Source of the DNA: Bradyrhizobium elkanii USDA 76
GTDB taxonomy: Bacteria; Pseudomonadota; Alphaproteobacteria; Rhizobiales; Xanthobacteraceae
Direction of reading: 5' to 3'
Length of the DNA: 64,000 bases
Assembly (NCBI RefSeq): GCF_023278185.1
Contig: NZ_CP066356.1
Coordinates: forward strand, 1,418,001-1,482,000
Below, piece after piece: positions 9,197 to 17,423 of this stretch. Below the pieces are notes generated by a model, which saw only the letters and a program-made list of their open reading frames with translations, was not told where the DNA came from and made no database searches. The translations under genes were made by a program, and so were the position numbers. The number at the start of each line of letters is the position of its first letter. Positions within the stretch are counted from its first letter, which is position 1.

Positions 9197-9429
9197 ATCG
9201 GCAGCACGTCAGGCCGCCAGTAGCGCCAGTGTGTTGCCGACACGGTAACGGGTTGCATCGTCGCGGCGTCCAGCCACCCCTCGGTGTGGCGGATGCAGGG
9301 GACGCCGCGCGGCTGACGTTCGCCATCAATCATTGCAAGTTCGATCACGCAACCGAATGGCGCCGACGCGATGTCGCGCCATCCCAAAAGGGGGAGCCGG
9401 CGAAACCATGATGTGAATGTGTGGCGCAC
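9184..9429 (-). CDS. small conserved-looking protein with T-H-W-R-Y-W motif, unknown
   Basis: 81 residues. The core reads as a compact domain: WRDIASAPFG, VIELAMIDG, VPCIRHTEGW and THWRYWRP. The pattern of D-I-A-S-A-P-F-G followed by a late W or T-H-W resembles a family of small rhizobial proteins of unknown role, and loosely DUF551-type proteins; this is recall, not a search. The start ATG is 57 bp from a perfect FixK2-type box on the upstream side. It is probably the first gene of a two-gene unit with the membrane protein at 9011-9196. Confidence 0.6.
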   Translation of the reverse strand: MRHTFTSWFRRLPLLGWRDIASAPFGCVIELAMIDGERQPRGVPCIRHTEGWLDAATMQPVTVSATHWRYWRPDVLPICCC

Positions 9430-9485
9430 GCAAGATCGCCTCCGGTCGATGTTCAGCTTTGTCGCACGTGTAGCAGTTCACGCGA

Positions 9486-9499
9486 TTGACGTGGCTCAA
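9486..9499 (-). promoter_or_regulatory. FixK2/FNR-type box for the leftward small-gene pair
   Basis: TTGA-CGTGGC-TCAA is a perfect dyad. Read leftward, its far edge is 70 bp from the ATG at 9429, the same spacing as the boxes for ccoN and ccoG. The rightward gene nnrS has its own box at 9627-9640. Confidence 0.7.
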
Positions 9500-9626
9500 A
9501 GTCTGCGGTGCGGACGGCGAGGGGGCCGTTGACGCAGCACAATCCACCAAGCGGGAGAGCTGCATTCTTGAGGTGCCCACGGCAAAGGAAATCCGGAGCA
9601 AACGCCACGGAGCGCTACCGGCCGGG

Positions 9627-9640
9627 TTGACGCAGATCAA
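9627..9640 (+). promoter_or_regulatory. FixK2/FNR-type box for nnrS
   Basis: TTGA-CGCAGA-TCAA is a perfect dyad beginning 100 bp before the nnrS ATG. NnrS-type genes are commonly under FNR or NnrR control in denitrifiers. Confidence 0.75.
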
Positions 9641-9726
9641 CTCAAGACCCGCGGCGACGCGATTAACTCTCATCGCGCAGTATCGTGCCAGATTTCGCTG
9701 ACAGCCGCTGAACAAGGAAGACGTCC

Positions 9727-10905
9727 ATGGCGACGATGCAGAGGTTAACGGGTTATCGGGGCCCAGCACTGTTCTCCTACGGCTTTCGGCCGTTCTTTCT
9801 GTTCGGCGCCATCTACGCCGGCGCAATCGTTCCATTGTGGATGGCGGTGTTCGTTGGGGATGTCAGCCTTCCAACCGCGTTCGCGCCACGGGACTGGCAC
9901 GTGCATGAGATGCTGTTCGGTTACGTGGGTGCGGTGATAGCAGGCTTCCTGCTCACCGCCGTTCCGAACTGGACAGGACGCCTCCCAATTCAGGGCGGCC
10001 CGCTCGTCGCTCTGTTCGCCATCTGGCTTGCCGGAAGACTGACAGCGACATTCTCAGGCATCATCGGCTGGCAAATCGCGCTTGCGATCGACGCAGCGTT
10101 CTTGCTCTCGCTCGCAGCCGTTGCCGCGCGCGAGATCATCGCTGGTCGAAAGTGGGGCAATCTGAAACTGGTGGGCATCGTGTCGCTGCTTGCGACGACC
10201 AACATCGCTTTCCATGTGGAGGCACATTTCAGCGGTGTCGCGGACTATTCAGCGCGGGCGGGTATTGCGCTCGTCGTTACGCTGGTCTGTGTGATCGGGG
10301 GGCGGATCGTTCCGAGCTTCACGCGCAACTGGCTCTCGCGTCAGAGGCCGGGTCGGCTGCCTGTTCCCTTCGGTCGGTTCGACGCGGCGACGATAGTTGC
10401 CGGTGCGTGCGCCATGGGTGCATGGGCGGTGGTTCCCTCCGGTCGCGCGGTCGCGGGTGCCTTGGGATTTGCTGGGGGGCTCCACATCATCCGCCTTGCT
10501 CGCTGGGCGGGCCATCGAACGATATCGGACCGGCTCGTCCTGATCCTCCACGTTGCCTACGCGTTCGTGCCTGTCGGGTTTTTCCTGGCGGCGCTATCTT
10601 CGCTAGACCTCGTCGCCCCCAGCGCCGGCATCCATGCCTGGACCGGTGGTGCGATCGGTTCGATGACGATCGCAGTGATGACGCGAGCGTCGCTCGGCCA
10701 TACGGGGCAGGAGCTCTCGGCATCCACTGCCACTCAGGCCGTCTACGCCTCGATCATCATCGCAGCGCTTGCGAGGATATGCGCGGCCGTCGATCCGACC
10801 TATTCGATTCCGTTATTGGTGATCGCGGGTGTCGCATGGACGGGTGCATTTCTGGGATTCGCGCTGGCCTATGCTCCGGCCCTGTGTCGTGCACGCAGGT
10901 TCTGA
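9727..10905 (+). CDS. nnrS: NnrS family haem-copper membrane protein
   Basis: 392 residues with about 12 hydrophobic segments. The start MATMQRLTGY follows AAGGAAG. Family landmarks are the opening LFSYGFRPFFLFG, W-H-V-H-E-M-L-F-G-Y, and TAVPNWTGRLP. NnrS proteins bind haem and copper and protect against nitrosative stress during nitrogen-oxide respiration; the exact reaction is not settled. A cytochrome b561-like gene follows after 46 bp and is probably co-transcribed. The FixK2-type box upstream puts it in the same oxygen-controlled group as the cbb3 genes. Confidence 0.92.
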   Translation: MATMQRLTGYRGPALFSYGFRPFFLFGAIYAGAIVPLWMAVFVGDVSLPTAFAPRDWHVHEMLFGYVGAVIAGFLLTAVPNWTGRLPIQGGPLVALFAIWLAGRLTATFSGIIGWQIALAIDAAFLLSLAAVAAREIIAGRKWGNLKLVGIVSLLATTNIAFHVEAHFSGVADYSARAGIALVVTLVCVIGGRIVPSFTRNWLSRQRPGRLPVPFGRFDAATIVAGACAMGAWAVVPSGRAVAGALGFAGGLHIIRLARWAGHRTISDRLVLILHVAYAFVPVGFFLAALSSLDLVAPSAGIHAWTGGAIGSMTIAVMTRASLGHTGQELSASTATQAVYASIIIAALARICAAVDPTYSIPLLVIAGVAWTGAFLGFALAYAPALCRARRF

Positions 10906-10951
10906 GTCCACCGGCTGTCGAAAGCTCACTATGGGCGCGGAGGAGGCAGTG

Positions 10952-11527
10952 ATGAAGAATGCGGTTGGAAGGGACTACGGTCCAGTTGCAAAGACACTGC
11001 ACTGGCTGAGCGTTCTCTTCGTCGCACTCGCATGGGCCTTGGGAACGTTCGGAGAGGAATTGTCCGAGGGATCAACGCGGGCGACCGGACTGATCGCGCA
11101 TGTTTGGACCGGTCTTATCGTACTGTTGCTGGTCGCGGTGCGGATACCGTGGCGCGTTGCAAATCCGCCACCGAAGTCCAGTCCTACCGAATTCGGCAAA
11201 TGGCTGATCGAATGGACGGATCCGGCAGCGCGGACTATGCACTACGTCCTTTACGTCTTGTTGGCGGCTGTACCGCTTGTTGGGATCGCATTTCTCTTCG
11301 CGCGAGGACATTCGCTCTCGCTGTTTGGATTTCTGGAGATCCCGTCACCGTGGAGTGCCGACCGAGCGCTCGCACGGAAACTAAAGGAAGTTCACGAAGT
11401 TCTCGGCAACCTGCTCGTTATCCTGGCGCTGTTTCACATGATGGCGGCACTGCTGCATCATTGGGTTTTTGGAGACAATACGTTGAAGCGGATGCTTCTG
11501 CACTTTCGCAGTCGGAACGCGCATTGA
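10952..11527 (+). CDS. cytochrome b561 family protein
   Basis: 191 residues from the ATG at 10952, chosen because GGAGGAGG lies 5 bp upstream. There are four membrane helices with the histidines expected of di-haem b561-type proteins: TLHWLSVLF, HVWTGLIVLL, TMHYVLYVL and VHEVLGNLL...FHMMAALLHHW. It likely moves electrons within the membrane. It follows nnrS by 46 bp, probably in one operon. The partner enzyme cannot be told from the sequence. Confidence 0.85.
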   Translation: MKNAVGRDYGPVAKTLHWLSVLFVALAWALGTFGEELSEGSTRATGLIAHVWTGLIVLLLVAVRIPWRVANPPPKSSPTEFGKWLIEWTDPAARTMHYVLYVLLAAVPLVGIAFLFARGHSLSLFGFLEIPSPWSADRALARKLKEVHEVLGNLLVILALFHMMAALLHHWVFGDNTLKRMLLHFRSRNAH

Positions 11528-11747
11528 TTTCAGAGGGAGACCGGCTCGAAGGCGTTTCGAGCTGTCGGAGCGACCGGGCGATTGTTCCCCGCAAGGAACA
11601 AGGTGTACTGCACGACTTGGCGGTAGTAGTGCCGGCTGCACTCAGGGCGCGCTCAAATCGAAACTGAAGTTTCGACGTGTTCAACCTTCTTGATCGTTCT
11701 TACCGTCAATAGGCGAAGTAGCCGTGCGTGCCCGGTTGCAGGACGGA

Positions 11748-12134
11748 TCAAGGCTTGACTCGGTGCCGTTCCGCTTCAGCCTCTTGCTCCAGTCGCAGAA
11801 TATGCGCTCTTAAGGCATCGAAGGTCTCTTCGGCGGCGTCGCTAAATAGTTGATCTTTGTGATCGGTTAGGGCAGAAGCGACCTCCGCCCAATCTTGGGG
11901 CAATAGAGCCTTGAAGGCTGCCGGGAAGAAATCGCGGTAAGCTGGTATCGCCTGAAAGTCCCCCGATTGGTTCAGATTTCGACGTACGCAATGATTGATG
12001 TCGCCTCCTCGCCGGTGCTGATAGTGAGAAGACGCGAGGTGGTGAGCGCGAAAGTAATAGCGGTAAAGTTGATCGATTTCATTTCGAAATCCGTTCGTAA
12101 GTGATTGATCTTCCTTCTTTGCTCCATCCGCTCT
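11748..12134 (-). pseudogene. open frame with no usable start: remnant of an unknown gene
   Basis: On the minus strand 128 sense codons run from just after a TAA (12135-12137) to a TGA (11748-11750). No ATG or GTG occurs, and the only TTG is deep inside at about 11903. The translation looks protein-like: EIDQLYRYYFRAHHLASSHY, PAYRDFFPAAFKALLPQDW, and a charged helix ending LRLEQEAEAERHRVKP. An ATG at 12127 in another frame reads MEQRRKINHLRTDFEM and would join this frame by one frameshift. The stretch is less GC-rich than the genes around it. Most likely a decayed or frameshifted accessory gene; I do not recognise the family. Confidence 0.4.
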
Positions 12135-12300
12135 TTAGAGGCCAAGTCATTGAAATGATTGGGATTGCAATAGGCCTCTTAATCAGCGGCCCGGTCCGAA
12201 TCAGTTATGCAGCAAGCTTAGGAAGCTCCTGTTCAATCAATCGCAATAATCGGGTGTTGCGCCTCCCCGCAACCAAAGTCCGGACCAACCGGTTCCGATA

Positions 12301-12335
12301 AAATGGCCCGCATTCGCGGGCCATTTTTTGTTTTG
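12301..12335 (+). terminator. Rho-independent terminator
   Basis: An 11-bp perfect stem (12301-12311 with 12316-12326, loop ATTC) is followed by TTTGTTTTGG. No intact rightward gene ends just before it. It resembles the terminator after the repeat-protein fragment at 13963-13998 and may be a leftover of a lost gene end. Confidence 0.75.
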
Positions 12336-12408
12336 GAGGACAATCGGGCCTCGTGTCGTCGACTGATTGGGCGCAGATCGCGTCGCTTCCGCAACGCGGG
12401 GCCGCTCC

Positions 12409-12957
12409 CTAGACGATGAAATGGAATTCGTGCCACGCACTCCAGCTGATGCCATCGCTGGCGCGAACCCAGAGGTCGTCAGGGACGGTGCCGCCCTGGA
12501 ACGTCGTGCTGGCAATTTGAGCCGCGCTGACGTTGATGGCGGTGCCGGTGGGCTGCGCAGTACCGCCAATGCTCCAGTGGCCGCTGCTTGCCGACGGCGT
12601 CGAATCCCAGAATTGGTACTGTGCCATGCTGTCGCCGTCGGCATCCGTGACTGAAAACAGGCTCAATGCGGCCACGCTCTGATTGGCCGTGGCGTGGAAG
12701 TCGGACGCCGTCACGACGGGAGCGCTGTCAACCGGCGCGGTGACGTGAAATTCCTTCCACGCCCCCCAGGCAAAGCCGTCGTAAGCCCTCACCCAGAGAT
12801 CGTCCGAGCCCGAGCCGCTTTGAAAGCTTGTGCTCGAAAGCTGAGCTGCCGTGACATCGATGGCGGCATTGGTGCCTTGGGCGACTCCCCCGACCACCCA
12901 GTGCCCGCTGCTCGCATCCGCCGTCGAATCCCACACCTGATAATTCGTGATGGTGTC
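12409..12957 (-). pseudogene. C-terminal part of a repeat-domain surface protein (leftward half of a head-to-head fusion)
   Basis: Read leftward from 12957 the frame encodes about two copies of a roughly 90-residue beta-rich repeat: DTITNYQVWDS, GHWVVGGVAQ, LWVRAYDGFAWGAWKEFHV, then SVTDADGDSMAQYQFWDS, GHWSIGGTAQ, LWVRASDGISWSAWHEFHF, and a TAG. These match the cadherin/VCBS-like repeats of large secreted or surface proteins of rhizobia. The N-terminal part is missing: at 12958 the sequence switches to the opposite-strand version of the same repeat. An ATG at 13011 is only the antisense of a GHW codon in that other fragment. No real start or secretion signal is present. Confidence 0.7.
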
Positions 12958-12975
12958 GGCAACGATACGATCACC
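12946..12975. repeat. inverted-repeat junction between two opposed repeat-protein halves
   Basis: The codons for D-T-I-T on the minus strand (12946-12957) and on the plus strand (12964-12975) face each other with only GGCAAC between them. The arms are imperfect (GTGATGGTGTC against GTGATCGTATC near the centre) and diverge further out, as two different copies of the repeat would. This is the exact point where coding switches strand. Confidence 0.8.
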
Positions 12976-13887
12976 CAGTACGCCTTCTGGGACACCGGAG
13001 GAAACGGCCATTGGGTTGTGAACGGTGTGGCCCAGGCCGCCAACACTGAGATCGATGTGAGCGCGGCGAACCTGTCACAGGTGAGCTACGTGTTCGGCCC
13101 CGGTGGCTCGCCATCGGATACGCTCTGGGTTAAGGCCAATGACGGCAGCATGTGGAGTTCCTGGAAGAGCTTCACGGCCACTGCAACCAACCAGGCGCCA
13201 ACGGTCTCGGTCTCGAACGTAACGACGGTCTCGGGGCAGGTCTTCGCGGCTTCGAGCCTGGTCAGCGCGACGGACGCGGACGGCGATACCATAACGAAAT
13301 ATGCGTTGTGGGATTCCAACACGAACGGGCGCTGGAACGTCAACGGAGTGAACCAGTCTGCTAATACGGAGATCGACGTCACTCCGGCACAACTTGCCCT
13401 GACGACCTATCAGGCCGGCTCCGGCACCGACCAGCTCTCGATCCGGGCCTATGATGGCAGTGCGTGGGGTGCCTGGCAGCCTTTCAACGTAACGGGAGAG
13501 AGCCCGAGCAGCGCCACCATCGCAGCGGGCGCCACCCTGGAATTGACGGGGGCTTCGAACGCCGCCGTGACGTTCCTGGGCAGCACCGGGACGCTGAAGC
13601 TCGACAATTCCGCGAGCTTCACCGGAACTGTCGCCGGGATGACCGGTTCGGACACGATCGATTTCGCGAATATCAATTTCGCGACCGTTCAGACGCCGAC
13701 CTTCAGCGGTGACAGCACGCACGGAACGCTCACGGTGACGGACGGCACGGTCACCGCCACCATTGCGCTGCTGGGCAACTACATGGCTTCCACATTCACG
13801 GCCTCGAGCGACGGCCATGGCGGTACCTCGGTTGTCGATCCGCCGGCAATGCAGGTCAGTCAGCTTGCGCAGCCGCAGCATGCGTAA
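12964..13887 (+). pseudogene. C-terminal part of a repeat-domain surface protein (rightward half of a head-to-head fusion)
   Basis: From the junction the plus strand encodes about two repeats (DTITQYAFWDTGG, GHWVVNGVAQ, LWVKANDGSMWSSWKSF; SATDADGDTITKYALWDSN, LSIRAYDGSAWGAWQPF). A C-terminal domain of about 130 residues follows: LELTGASNAAVTFLGSTGTL, TGSDTIDFANINFA, GTLTVTDGTVTATIALLG, SSDGHGGTSVVDPP. This tail is typical of big secreted proteins of rhizobia, probably for type I export. The open frame continues left to 12694, but that part is antisense of the other fragment. No genuine N-terminus exists, so this is a truncated gene unless the junction is an assembly error. Confidence 0.7.
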
Positions 13888-13962
13888 GCGCTTGAGATAG
13901 GGCGGCTGTGGAGGGCCTGTCGCGGGCCCTTCGCAACCAAAATCGCTCAACAGGCAAAGATG

Positions 13963-13998
13963 AAAAGGCCCGCCTCCTGGCGGGCCATTTTCTTGTCT
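13963..13998 (+). terminator. Rho-independent terminator after the rightward repeat-protein fragment
   Basis: Stem GGCCCGCC/GGCGGGCC (13967-13974 with 13979-13986, loop TCCT) is followed by ATTTTCTTGTCTT. It lies about 76 bp after the stop at 13887 and may also serve the leftward gene ending at 14054 from the other side. Confidence 0.75.
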
Positions 13999-14053
13999 TG
14001 CAACGCTTCGGCGATGCCGCGCAACACCGAACGCCTGGTTGCCCAGCGCCTGA

Positions 14054-15568
14054 TCACGGCGACGAGCTGCTGCAAGTCACCTCTGTCGCCAGGTCGTCTA
14101 CATTCGGGTCGGCCGCGGCCGTGGCCCAGGCGAGCTCGACCAGGGTCACGATCCGCCGGCCGGCACCGTCGAGCTGGCAGACGATCAGGCCCTGTTCCTC
14201 GATGTAGGTGAGAAGATGCCGGGCGCGGCGCAGCGAATGCGTGCCGTAGGCGCGAGCGATCGCGGCATCGCTCGGGCAAGGCCAGCCCTCCTTCGCGGCG
14301 CGGGCAATCATCATGAAGACGCCCTGCATGTCCTCGGGCAGCAGGGCCGCACGCAGCGAGACATCTTGCCAGGCGTCGTCCTCCGCCATCTCGGTGCCGA
14401 GCCCGGCGCGGGCGCGCGTCAGCATCCGGCGGAAATCGGTCAGCTCCGGCACAACGGCACCGAGACCCTCGATCCGGCAGCGGACCACGAACTCCTGATA
14501 GAGCACGCCGATGGCGCGGAAGCCGGCGTCGGGCTCGGCGAGGATGGCGCGCAGGATACGGTCCAGCCGCTCACGCCGCTCGGCCAATTGCTCGGCGCTC
14601 GGCGGTGGCTCCGCAGCTTCGGGATCTGGCTCCAGTGCCGGCTGTTTGGCGGCCATCAACTGGCTGAGCAGGTCCGGCGACGGCGCCCGGCGCTGCGGCC
14701 GCACCGTTTCCGGCGGCGGAGCGGCCAGGATGATCGCGCGTGCGTCCTCCAGTGCCGCTTCAGGCAGCGGCATCAGCCGCGGCGCCGCGTTGCGCGGCTG
14801 GGTGTCGGTCGGACCGATGCGCAAGCCCAGCGGACGGCGGGACAGCGCAGGTCCCAGCGCCATGAATTGCCCGCGCTCGAGGTCGCGGAAGGCTTCCGCC
14901 TGCCGGCGTTCCATGCCGAGCAGGTCGGCGGCGCGCGCCATGTCGATATCGAGAAAGGTGCGGCCCATCAGGAAGTTCGACGCTTCGGCCGCGACATTCT
15001 TGGCGAGCTTCGCCAGCCGCTGGGTTGCGATGATCCCGGCAAGCCCGCGCTTGCGGCCGCGGCACATCAAATTGGTCATCGCGCCGAGCGAGAGCTTGCG
15101 CGCCTCGTCGGACACCTCGCCCGCGACCGCCGGCGCGAACAGCTGCGCCTCGTCCACCACCACCAGCATCGGATACCAGTGATCGCGGGCGACGTCGAAC
15201 AGCCCGCCGAGGAAGGCCGCGGCGCGCCGCATCTGGTTCTCCGCGTCGAGCCCCTCGAGATTGAGCACCGTGGAGACGCGATGGATGCGCACGCGCTCGC
15301 CGGCGACCTGCAGGCTGCGCTCGGTGTGGTCCTCGGCGTCGATAACGAGGTGGCCGAATCGCTCGGCCAGGGTGACGAAATCACCTTCGGGATCGATAAT
15401 GGTCTGCTGCACCCAGGGGGCGCTCTGTTCCAATAGTCGGCGCAGCAGATGGGATTTGCCGGAACCCGAATTGCCCTGCACCAGGAGGCGTGTCGCCAAT
15501 AGCTCCTCGAGGTCGATGGCCGCCGAAGCGCCGGCCGTCGTTTGTCCCATCTCGATCGCTACGGTCAT
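14054..15568 (-). CDS. HerA/DUF87-type ATP-binding protein
   Basis: 504 residues from the ATG at 15568; a TTG at 15580 is a weaker alternative. A HerA-type motor domain is evident, with Walker A GNSGSGKSH at about residues 32-40, DPEGDF (the HerA-family acid motif) soon after, Walker B MLVVVDEAQLF, and IIATQRLAKL with a RGRKRGLAG arginine patch. The second half is a proline-rich linker and a winged-helix-like region ending in EEQGLIVCQLDG. HerA-family ATPases are hexameric DNA or protein translocases. No NurA nuclease gene is adjacent. It is divergent from the TIR gene at 15826. Confidence 0.85.
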   Translation of the reverse strand: MTVAIEMGQTTAGASAAIDLEELLATRLLVQGNSGSGKSHLLRRLLEQSAPWVQQTIIDPEGDFVTLAERFGHLVIDAEDHTERSLQVAGERVRIHRVSTVLNLEGLDAENQMRRAAAFLGGLFDVARDHWYPMLVVVDEAQLFAPAVAGEVSDEARKLSLGAMTNLMCRGRKRGLAGIIATQRLAKLAKNVAAEASNFLMGRTFLDIDMARAADLLGMERRQAEAFRDLERGQFMALGPALSRRPLGLRIGPTDTQPRNAAPRLMPLPEAALEDARAIILAAPPPETVRPQRRAPSPDLLSQLMAAKQPALEPDPEAAEPPPSAEQLAERRERLDRILRAILAEPDAGFRAIGVLYQEFVVRCRIEGLGAVVPELTDFRRMLTRARAGLGTEMAEDDAWQDVSLRAALLPEDMQGVFMMIARAAKEGWPCPSDAAIARAYGTHSLRRARHLLTYIEEQGLIVCQLDGAGRRIVTLVELAWATAAADPNVDDLATEVTCSSSSP

Positions 15569-15825
15569 GTCCCGACTCAAATTGTCCTTGCGGAGAGGCG
15601 GCTTAACAAGCTGATCGCGCCGCGTCGAGCGAACCGCACCATCATCCCCAGGCTCGGCCGGAAGGCGGACAATGCTGATGCTCGCCAGACGAGATGGAGA
15701 TTGATCCAGCCACTACAACGTGTTTAGCTTGCGTGTCCGATGTAGATTTTTTCGAACAAGTTCCTTCAGCTGCGCGATCCGGCCCGGTTCGGACCTGCTC
15801 TCATTCAATCAGCCCGTCGAACTCG

Positions 15826-17421
15826 ATGTCTGAGTTCAACTACGACGCATTCATTTCCTACCGCCGGTCCGACGGGATTGCCGTTGCACGGTGGCTCAGG
15901 CGCACGCTTGTCGGCTTTCGCCTTCCCGCAGTGCTGCGCGGCGCCTATGCGAAGAAGCTGCGCGTCTATCTCGACACGGCCTATGAGCGCGGCACCAGCG
16001 ACTTCTACCAGCAAAGCATCAAGCCGGCGCTGCTCTCCTCGCGATACCTGATCGTGGTGGCGACGCCCGATGCGATGCGGCGGCCGGGCGGCGCCGAAGA
16101 CTGGATCGAGCGCGAGATCAGGGACTTCGCCGCTGGTCCTGGCGCCGGCAATGTCATCGTGGCCAGGGGCGCAGGCGACTTCGACGGCCCGCTGCCCGGA
16201 GGCTTGAAGGAAACCTTCCCGAACATCGAGATCGTCGATCTGAGAGGCGCGGGACCATTGTGGTTCCTGAGCTTCTCGCGGGTGGTCCGCCTGAGCGCGG
16301 AAAAGCTGAAGATCGTCGCGCCCCTGCTCAATATACCGCCCGAGGAGATGCCCCGGCTCCGGCAGGAAGAGGAGAAGCGGCAGCAGACGCAGTTGGGCGC
16401 GGTCGCGGGCGCAACCCTGGGAACGCTTGTCGCCGTTGGTGGTCTTAGCGTGCTGGCCTTGATCAATCAGTACAAGGCCATCCGCGCCAACGATGACAGC
16501 ATGTTTGCGGCTTCCAGCATGATTGGCGAGGCGGCCAATCTGAGAGCCGACGATGCCGACACCTTGCGGACACGCCGGCTCATCATCGGCCGCGGTTGCG
16601 ATCTGCTCGACAAGGCGGATCAAGGGACAGCGAGCGATCCTCCGATCAACGGGATCGTGACCTGTCGGCTCGAGCGCGGCGCCCACCGTGAAGCGCTTCA
16701 CGAAGACAAGGAGGCGCGGAAGGAATTCGGCGACGCCATCGAGCGCGCGGCGCTCAGTCATCGGGGCCGCGCACGCGTCGACTCAGCGCTGGCGCTCCTG
16801 CAGGCCCAGCAGGCCTATGCCGAATATCTGGTGCGGCAAAAGGACATGGATGGCGCCGGACGCGTTTTTGCCGATCTGCTCGATGACAGCAGGCGGCTCG
16901 GCAAGGAGCATGATGGGCGCGCCCAGTTCATCCGGTTCGAGGCCGAGGCGCTGGGCCAGACGGGCGATCTGCACGTCGCCGCAAATCGCCACCAGGAGGC
17001 GGCGGACAGCTACGACGCAGGTGCCGACGCGTTGAAGCGCTTGCTCGACGCTCGCAAGTCCGATGGTCGTACCGAGGATTATCAGATCGTCGGATGGCGG
17101 GTACGCCTGTTCCGGCTGGCGGGTCAGCAATATGCCGCGCTGGACCGGCTCGATCCCGCGGCCGAGCAGTTCAAGCTTGCGGTCGGTGCCGGCTCATCCG
17201 GTGACGGCAAGCCCGCGGACGCATCTGTCGCGTACGAGGTGGCGATCGCGCAGGCATACCTTGTCCTGGTTGAGCGCAAGCGCGGAAATGCCGCCGCTGC
17301 CGCAGATGCCAAACAGGCGGCCCTCAACACCATCGACGCGGTCGCCGGCTCCAAGGCGGGGGCCGGCCTCAAGCAGCGTGCCGCCGATCTCAAGCGCTGG
17401 ATCGAGCAGCAGGGAAGCTGA
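15826..17421 (+). CDS. TIR-domain membrane protein with C-terminal helical repeats
   Basis: 531 residues from the ATG at 15826; 44 further in-frame codons upstream lack domain character. The N-terminal TIR domain (about residues 4-150) opens with YDAFISYRRSDG and has SSRYLIVVATP and the W93-I-E-R-E97-I motif that carries the catalytic glutamate of NAD-cleaving TIR domains. A charged stretch and one membrane helix (about 189-213, GATLGTLVAVGGLSVLALI) follow. The remainder is alpha-helical with alanine-rich TPR-like units (AYEVAIAQAYLVLVERKRGN). The next gene begins 2 bp after its stop. Possible roles are NAD-based signalling or defence, or a scaffold; which one is open. Confidence 0.85.
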   Translation: MSEFNYDAFISYRRSDGIAVARWLRRTLVGFRLPAVLRGAYAKKLRVYLDTAYERGTSDFYQQSIKPALLSSRYLIVVATPDAMRRPGGAEDWIEREIRDFAAGPGAGNVIVARGAGDFDGPLPGGLKETFPNIEIVDLRGAGPLWFLSFSRVVRLSAEKLKIVAPLLNIPPEEMPRLRQEEEKRQQTQLGAVAGATLGTLVAVGGLSVLALINQYKAIRANDDSMFAASSMIGEAANLRADDADTLRTRRLIIGRGCDLLDKADQGTASDPPINGIVTCRLERGAHREALHEDKEARKEFGDAIERAALSHRGRARVDSALALLQAQQAYAEYLVRQKDMDGAGRVFADLLDDSRRLGKEHDGRAQFIRFEAEALGQTGDLHVAANRHQEAADSYDAGADALKRLLDARKSDGRTEDYQIVGWRVRLFRLAGQQYAALDRLDPAAEQFKLAVGAGSSGDGKPADASVAYEVAIAQAYLVLVERKRGNAAAAADAKQAALNTIDAVAGSKAGAGLKQRAADLKRWIEQQGS

Positions 17422-17423
17422 CG

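Noticed and set aside
12101..12301. Plus-strand 66-residue frame
   Set aside because: It overlaps the start-less minus frame, has no ribosome-binding site and ends at the terminator; composition is not convincing.
12694..12963. 5' extension of the rightward repeat-protein frame
   Set aside because: It is the antisense of the leftward fragment and has no repeat-domain character.
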